64,000 bases of DNA. Source: Spongiactinospora rosea (GTDB lineage Bacteria; Actinomycetota; Actinomycetes; Streptosporangiales; Streptosporangiaceae). The stretch is from the NCBI RefSeq assembly GCF_003315795.1, contig NZ_QMEY01000003.1, positions 310,001-374,000 on the forward strand, written 5' to 3'. Below, in pieces: positions 60,076 through 64,000 of this stretch. The position numbers were made by a program, and so were the translations under genes. Every line of letters begins with the position of its first letter. Within the stretch, counting starts at the first letter, position 1. The notes beneath the pieces are model-generated. The model ran no database searches. It was not told where the DNA came from and was given only the letters and a program-made list of their open reading frames with translations.

Positions 60076-61055
60076 GCCTCCGACTCGTGTGCAAGTGCCT
60101 GGTTGAGGCGGCCCAGCGCGTCGCGGAAGACCCGCCCGCTGCGGGTCGCGGGCACCACGCCCAGGCCCGCCTCGTCGGAGACCGCGACCAGCCGGGCCGC
60201 AGTGTGCCGCCAGGCCGTCACCAGTTCGGCGCAGCGCTCCGCCACGGCGGCCTCCGCCTCCGGGGCGTCGTCCCAGGCGCCGCACTCGCCGAGCACGGCG
60301 GCCAGCCAGGTGCCGATGCCGTCGATGAGCAGCGGGGCGTCCGGCGCGGCCGTGCGCAGTACCCCGGCCAGGTCGGTGGACTCGACGGTCTCCCAGTGCG
60401 CCGGACGGCGGCGGCGGTGCGCCTCGACCCTGGCCCGCCACTCGGCGTCGCCGCCCGGTTCGCCGGTCGCCACGTAGGTGACCGCGGGCTCGGCGGCCAG
60501 CCTCAGCTCCGCCTCGGCGGACTTCCCCGACCGCGACCCGCCGAGCAGCAGCGTCCGCCGCGCGGGCCGGGGGAGGGCGGCGGGTACGTCTCCGGCCGCC
60601 ACGACCGTCCCGTCCGGTACGGCCCGCGCCCCCCACAGTGCCAGCCGGCGGTGCAGTTCCGCCTCCGAGGCGACCCGGTGGTCGATGCCCACCGCGATCA
60701 CCTGCGTTCGGGCGTCCACCGCGCCCGCGCGGCGCAGGACCCCCAGCCGGGACGGCTCGCCGAGCAGGTCGATCGCCACGACGTCGAACGGGGACGCGGA
60801 CGGCCCCGGCCGTCCGGTGTGGTGCAGCAGGCGCGCGCCGCCGGGTGCGCTGATCTCGACGCCCAGCGCGGATTCCCGCACGTCGTACCCGGGGGGCGGG
60901 GGAGCGGGCGAGCCGACGTGCAGTACGCCGTCCACGACGATCTCCAGCGGACACCGCGGCGCGCCCTCCGCCACGGCCCGGCCGCACGACGCGCACGGGC
61001 ATCCGCCGATGGGATGGCCGAGCGCGCCCGCCGTACCCCTGAACTCCACCTTCAC
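60030..61055 (-). CDS. cobU: Adenosylcobinamide kinase/guanylyltransferase with N-terminal MBL-like domain
   Basis: 341 aa. The C-terminal about 175 residues are CobU: P-loop TLLLGGSRSGKSAEAE, the guanylylated His in RVEAHRRRRPAHWETVE, LIDGIGTWLAAVL, and SDEAGLGVVPATRSGRVFRD followed by LNQALA. The N-terminal part (VEFRGTAGALGHPIGGCPCA, then SCGRAVAEG) resembles the metallo-beta-lactamase-like start seen on other actinobacterial CobU proteins but lacks a clear HxHxDH, so it is probably degenerate. It activates the cobinamide that CobS, encoded next, completes. The extreme 3' end has a second copy downstream. Confidence 0.9.
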   Translation of the reverse strand: MKVEFRGTAGALGHPIGGCPCASCGRAVAEGAPRCPLEIVVDGVLHVGSPAPPPPGYDVRESALGVEISAPGGARLLHHTGRPGPSASPFDVVAIDLLGEPSRLGVLRRAGAVDARTQVIAVGIDHRVASEAELHRRLALWGARAVPDGTVVAAGDVPAALPRPARRTLLLGGSRSGKSAEAELRLAAEPAVTYVATGEPGGDAEWRARVEAHRRRRPAHWETVESTDLAGVLRTAAPDAPLLIDGIGTWLAAVLGECGAWDDAPEAEAAVAERCAELVTAWRHTAARLVAVSDEAGLGVVPATRSGRVFRDALGRLNQALAHESEASFLVIAGRPVPLPV

Positions 61056-61265
61056 CCGGTCAGACTACGCATCTGATCTCGTGGGGTAGAGGATGGGACA
61101 AGGTGTCCGCCGGGCGGGATGATGTCGTCCGTACCGCCGGGACTACTGGAATGACCGAGGTGAGTGCGAGCGATGGGACGGGGATGGCTCGGTACAGGGT
61201 TCGCCGAGCGATTCAGGGCGCACCCGCCGAACCCGCGTAAAGGCCCGCGAAAAGGAGCGTATGGC

Positions 61266-61472
61266 ATGGTGTGGCGCTGGCGTTACGAGAACGCGTCCGG
61301 TGGCGAGGTGACCGAGCGGATTCTGCCCCGCGAGCTGTTCCAGAGCCAGGCGGACGCGGAGTCATGGCTCGGCGAGAACTGGGGCGAGCTGCTGGAGCTG
61401 GGCGTGGAGCGGGTGACGCTGCTGGAGGAGGACCGCGTCGAGTACGCGGGGATGTCACTGCGGCCGGAGTGA
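61266..61472 (+). CDS. Conserved small actinobacterial protein
   Basis: 68 aa from ATG 61266 (AAGGAG eight bases upstream). It begins MVWRWRYENASGGEVTERIL and continues QSQADAESWLGENWGELLEL, with an acidic end; the pattern 'VWRWRYe...G.ev......F..Q.DAESWlGe.W..Ll..G...V.L' is widespread in actinobacteria near cobalamin or exonuclease genes. Function unknown. A perfect 32-bp palindrome follows as terminator. Confidence 0.85.
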   Translation: MVWRWRYENASGGEVTERILPRELFQSQADAESWLGENWGELLELGVERVTLLEEDRVEYAGMSLRPE

Positions 61473-61478
61473 ACGCGA

Positions 61479-61510
61479 AGGCCCCTCGGCGGCGCGCCGC
61501 CGAGGGGCCT
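61479..61510. terminator. Perfect 15-bp-arm palindrome between convergent genes
   Basis: AGGCCCCTCGGCGGC and GCCGCCGAGGGGCCT are separated by only GC. It starts seven bases after the small gene's stop and ends 14 bases before the aldo/keto reductase stop, so it can terminate both transcripts. Confidence 0.75.
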
Positions 61511-61523
61511 GGCAGTGCGCACG

Positions 61524-62528
61524 TCAGTCCCGGGTCTTGGGGCTCATCCGCTCCACCAGGGAGCCGTCGCGCTGGACGTGCTCGCCGAGCACCTGGTCGA
61601 TCCGCTCAAGCACGTCCGCGCCCAGCTTCACGCCGCTGGCCTTGACGTTCTCCCGTACCTGCTCGGGGCGGCTGGCGCCGATGATGGCCGAGGAGACGTT
61701 CGGGTTCTGCAGCACCCACGCGATGGCGAGCTGGGCCATGCTCAGCCCGAGGTCGGCGGCGATCGGCCGCAGCTCCTGCACGCGGGTGAGCAGGTCGTCG
61801 TTCATGAACCGGCCGATCGGTCCGGCGCTCACCGGGTCGGCCGCCCGCGAACCGCTCGGCGGGGCCTGGCCAGGCAGGTACTTGCCGGTCAGCACCCCCT
61901 GCGCGATCGGCGACCAGACGACCTGCCCGACGCCCTCCCGGTCGCAGAGCGGCACGACGTCGGCCTCGATGATGCGCCACAACATGGAGTACTGCGGCTG
62001 GTTGGACACCAGCCGGTCGAAGCCCATCCGGTCGGCGATCTCCAGCGCCCGCTGGATCTGCGGGGCCGTCCACTCGCTGACGCCGACATAGAGGATCTTG
62101 CCCCGGCGCACGAGGTCGTCGAAGGTCTTTAGGGTCTCCTCCAGCGGGGTCTCATAGTCGAACCGGTGCGCCTGGTAGAGGTCGACGTAGTCGGTTCCCA
62201 AGCGGCGCAGCGAGCCGTCGATCGCCTCGGTGAGGTGCTTGCGGGACAGGCCGCGGTCGTTGCGGCCCTCGCCGGTCGGCCAGTAGACCTTGGTGAAGAT
62301 CTCCAACGACTCCCGGCGCACGCCCTTCAGGGCCCGGCCGAGCACCTCCTCCGCCTTGGTGCCGGCGTAGACATCGGCGGTGTCAAAGGTCGTGATGCCC
62401 TCGTCGAGCGCGGCCCGCACGCACGCGTGCGCGGCCTCCTCCTCCACCTGGGACCCATGGGTGAGCCAGTTGCCATAGCTGATCTCGCTGACCATCAGGC
62501 CGCTACGGCCGAGATGCCGGAATTCCAT
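61524..62528 (-). CDS. Aldo/keto reductase
   Basis: 334 aa NADPH-dependent oxidoreductase of the voltage-gated potassium-channel-beta-like branch. Catalytic tetrad: Asp and Tyr in FDTADVYAGTKAE, Lys in IFTKVYWP, His in YQAHRFDY. Further marks are YVGVSEWTAPQIQRA, LVSNQPQYSMLWRIIE and the C-terminal NPNVSSAIIGASRPEQVREN. Substrate unknown; such enzymes detoxify aldehydes or act on quinones. Confidence 0.93.
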   Translation of the reverse strand: MEFRHLGRSGLMVSEISYGNWLTHGSQVEEEAAHACVRAALDEGITTFDTADVYAGTKAEEVLGRALKGVRRESLEIFTKVYWPTGEGRNDRGLSRKHLTEAIDGSLRRLGTDYVDLYQAHRFDYETPLEETLKTFDDLVRRGKILYVGVSEWTAPQIQRALEIADRMGFDRLVSNQPQYSMLWRIIEADVVPLCDREGVGQVVWSPIAQGVLTGKYLPGQAPPSGSRAADPVSAGPIGRFMNDDLLTRVQELRPIAADLGLSMAQLAIAWVLQNPNVSSAIIGASRPEQVRENVKASGVKLGADVLERIDQVLGEHVQRDGSLVERMSPKTRD

Positions 62529-62584
62529 GCTTCTGACCCTAAACCGCGGTCCGGGAAAGATCCGCTTGGGCTAATGTGCCCGTG

Positions 62585-63838
62585 ATGTCGACGAGCTCAT
62601 TGCCCCCCAAGGGCGCGGCGGGGCCACGCCTCCTGGCCGCGGGGCTGCTGGTGGCGGGCGTGGTACTGGTGGCGGCCGGGGTGCGGGCGCTGCGGACGTC
62701 CGCCGTACGGCAGGCCGCCCCGGGCCGCGAGCCGGACGAGGCCGCCGCCGCGCCGTGGCCGCCCGGCCCGATTCTCGGCAGGCCGTCGGAGGACGACCTC
62801 AGGCGGTATCGGCGGCCCGCCCGCATCCCGAAGTTCATCACCGCGCTGGAGCGGGCCGCCGGCGAGCGGCGTGCCGAGCCCGCCCCCCAGCCGGGGCCCG
62901 AGCGGCGGCTGCTGATGCGCTGGGGCGTCGCCGCCATCGCCGCCGGGCTCGTCGTCTTCCTGGCGATGGCCTTCGAGCAGTCGGTCTTCCGCAAGGACTC
63001 CGTGACTCTGGAAGTAAGGAGCCCTGGCAGCGGAGAGCCGCTGCCCGGGTGGGACCCCGCCTGCCCGATCCCGGAGAACGAGAGCGAGGGGGAGTGGGGC
63101 AGTACGGCCTACGTCTGCTCCGGGCAGGAGGATTTCGTGGCCGGCGTCGTCACCTCGCCCGAGCGGATCGAAGAGCCCGCTCCCGTGCCGGCCGATCCGA
63201 TGACCACCGACGCCGCCCGCGCGGCCGGGTGCGTCCCGCCGGACACCGCGCCCGTCGTACGGCCGGTCAAGCCCAACGTGACCCGCGCCGTCACCCGTCA
63301 GTGGCGGCGGATCGAGACCTGGCTGCGGGCCAACGCCCCGGACACCTACCGGACGCTGAAGCGCCCCGCCAAGGCCCGCACCATCGCCATCGCCGAGGCC
63401 CAGATGGGCGTGCGCATCCCCGATGACCTGCGGGCCTCACTGCTGCGGCACAACGGCGCGGCCGGCCGCGCGGGAGCCTTCGGCTACCTTGGGGCCACGG
63501 CGATGGGCGTGCGGGAGATACGCGACAACTGGCGGGTCAAGTGCGGCGTGGCGGTCTCCACGGGCGCGGCGACGGGCCCGCGCGCGGGCTGGTGGCACGG
63601 CAGGCTGGTGCCGTTCGGCGACCACGGCAACGGCGGCCTGCTGGTCACCGACTCCAAGGGCGGGGCGGTCGGCGAGGCGAACCACGAGACGGGCCTGCGC
63701 TTCGGCCAGGGCGCCTTTCCCAGCTATCACGCCTTGCTCAAGCGCACCGCGGACGCCCTGCGCAGCGGCAGGCCCGTCAACGGGATGTACCCGGTCGTGG
63801 CGGACGGCCGCCTGGAATGGGACACCCGGCGCGGCTGA
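62585..63838 (+). CDS. Membrane-anchored SMI1/KNR4 (SUKH) family protein
   Basis: 417 aa. Two membrane segments near the N-terminus (LLAAGLLVAGVVLVAAGVRA and WGVAAIAAGLVVFLAMAFEQ) flank a basic region; the C-terminal about 190 residues carry the SMI1/KNR4 pattern (RQWRRIETWLRANAPDTYRT, IAEAQMGVRIPDDLRASLLR, HNGAAG, GRLVPFGDHGNGGLLVTDSK). SUKH proteins are often immunity proteins to nuclease toxins, but no toxin is adjacent, and the anchoring is unusual. ATG 62585 is chosen because TAATGT (62572-62577) is at leaderless distance; GTG 62576 and 62582 are in frame. Confidence 0.78.
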   Translation: MSTSSLPPKGAAGPRLLAAGLLVAGVVLVAAGVRALRTSAVRQAAPGREPDEAAAAPWPPGPILGRPSEDDLRRYRRPARIPKFITALERAAGERRAEPAPQPGPERRLLMRWGVAAIAAGLVVFLAMAFEQSVFRKDSVTLEVRSPGSGEPLPGWDPACPIPENESEGEWGSTAYVCSGQEDFVAGVVTSPERIEEPAPVPADPMTTDAARAAGCVPPDTAPVVRPVKPNVTRAVTRQWRRIETWLRANAPDTYRTLKRPAKARTIAIAEAQMGVRIPDDLRASLLRHNGAAGRAGAFGYLGATAMGVREIRDNWRVKCGVAVSTGAATGPRAGWWHGRLVPFGDHGNGGLLVTDSKGGAVGEANHETGLRFGQGAFPSYHALLKRTADALRSGRPVNGMYPVVADGRLEWDTRRG

Positions 63839-63873
63839 ACCCGGTGCCGTTCGCCTCTGGGACTACTCGGGGA

Positions 63874-63999
63874 CTACTTGTCCTTGGGCTGCTTGGGCGG
63901 CACCGGCCTGCCGCCGGGCAGGAACAGCGGCGGCGGGAAGCGCAGCTTGCGGATCTGCAGCGCGCGCATCGCCGCGTAGAAGCCGACGCCCCGCACGCT
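63874..63999 (-). CDS. C-terminal end of an unidentified minus-strand gene
   Basis: Reading leftward from the window edge, one frame stays open to a TAG at 63874-63876 and encodes about 41 residues, beginning SVRGVGFYAAMRALQIRKLR and ending in a Pro/Lys-rich tail (RPVPPKQPKDK). The start lies beyond the window. The basic, aromatic stretch could be the cytoplasmic end of a membrane enzyme (for example a CDP-alcohol phosphatidyltransferase), but that is a guess. Confidence 0.5.
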   Translation of the reverse strand, partial: SVRGVGFYAAMRALQIRKLRFPPPLFLPGGRPVPPKQPKDK

Positions 64000-64000
64000 C

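Noticed and set aside
57456..61076. A 1206-codon plus-strand open frame across pepA, cobS and cobU
   Set aside because: It is antisense to three recognised genes, contains low-complexity Ala/Arg/Gly/Gln translation and no domain; long stop-free antisense frames are expected at this GC content.

Overview
The window looks like chromosomal DNA of a very high-GC, spore-forming-type actinomycete. Evidence: G/C in most third codon positions, many GTG/TTG starts, many genes that appear leaderless (a TANNNT hexamer 7-10 bases before the start codon and no Shine-Dalgarno), GlnR-type nitrogen operators, an F420:NADP oxidoreductase, a SARP regulator, Scr1-type XRE regulators and the conserved actinobacterial block glnA2 / glnE / glnA / DUF4191 / lipA / lipB / sucB / lpd / pepA / cobS / cobU. 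Gene content and XRE families fit Streptosporangiales (Nonomuraea, Streptosporangium or relatives). That placement is inference; no rRNA or tRNA gene was found.

Layout. 1-3.1 kb: the end of an unidentified protein, alanine dehydrogenase, and a membrane-anchored SecD-head/Excalibur protein with a long Gly-Thr repeat. 3.1-10.5 kb is an accessory, regulator-rich stretch: a translationally coupled three-gene XRE (DUF5753) operon with two small proteins, a duplicated gene tail, a purine-type NCS2 permease, a frameshifted PucR remnant, and two tandem copies of a divergent unit made of a tiny secreted peptide gene and an XRE-TPR regulator gene. The peptides are 43 and 46 aa and both end in Cys-Cys. 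This unit looks like a peptide-sensing (RRNPP-like) circuit and is the most novel item here. 10.5-20 kb: a CopD-CtaG copper/oxidase-assembly protein with a small partner, an orphan HATPase, map, a P450 with a TetR regulator, a SIS-like protein, F420:NADP oxidoreductase, an SDR, and a Cys/Met-metabolism PLP enzyme. 20-35 kb: a very large P-type ATPase, a Ser/Thr dehydratase, panB, two MFS transporters (the second with a TetR gene and a three-copy operator), nadE, and a histidine kinase coupled to an unusual SARP-REC-LuxR fusion.

35-50 kb is a nitrogen block: glnA2 (with a GlnR half-box), a methyltransferase divergent from an XRE-cupin regulator, a class I amidotransferase, glnE, membrane proteins, and glnA with a four-site GlnR box. 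GlnA keeps the Tyr that GlnE adenylylates, whereas GlnA2 lacks it. 48-61 kb: lipoate and 2-oxo-acid dehydrogenase genes (lipA, lipB, sucB, lpd), then pepA and late cobalamin genes cobS and cobU. LipB, LipA, SucB and Lpd form one functional chain: octanoyl transfer, sulfur insertion, acyl transfer and dihydrolipoyl reoxidation. 61-64 kb: a conserved small protein, an aldo/keto reductase, a membrane SUKH protein, and the end of an unidentified gene.

Recurring themes: two places (4.4-4.7 kb and 59.9-60.1 kb) where only the 3' tail of a gene is tandemly duplicated; conserved proteins that have lost textbook catalytic residues (LipB Lys, an M48-like protein without HExxH); and compact coding with 1-4 bp overlaps.
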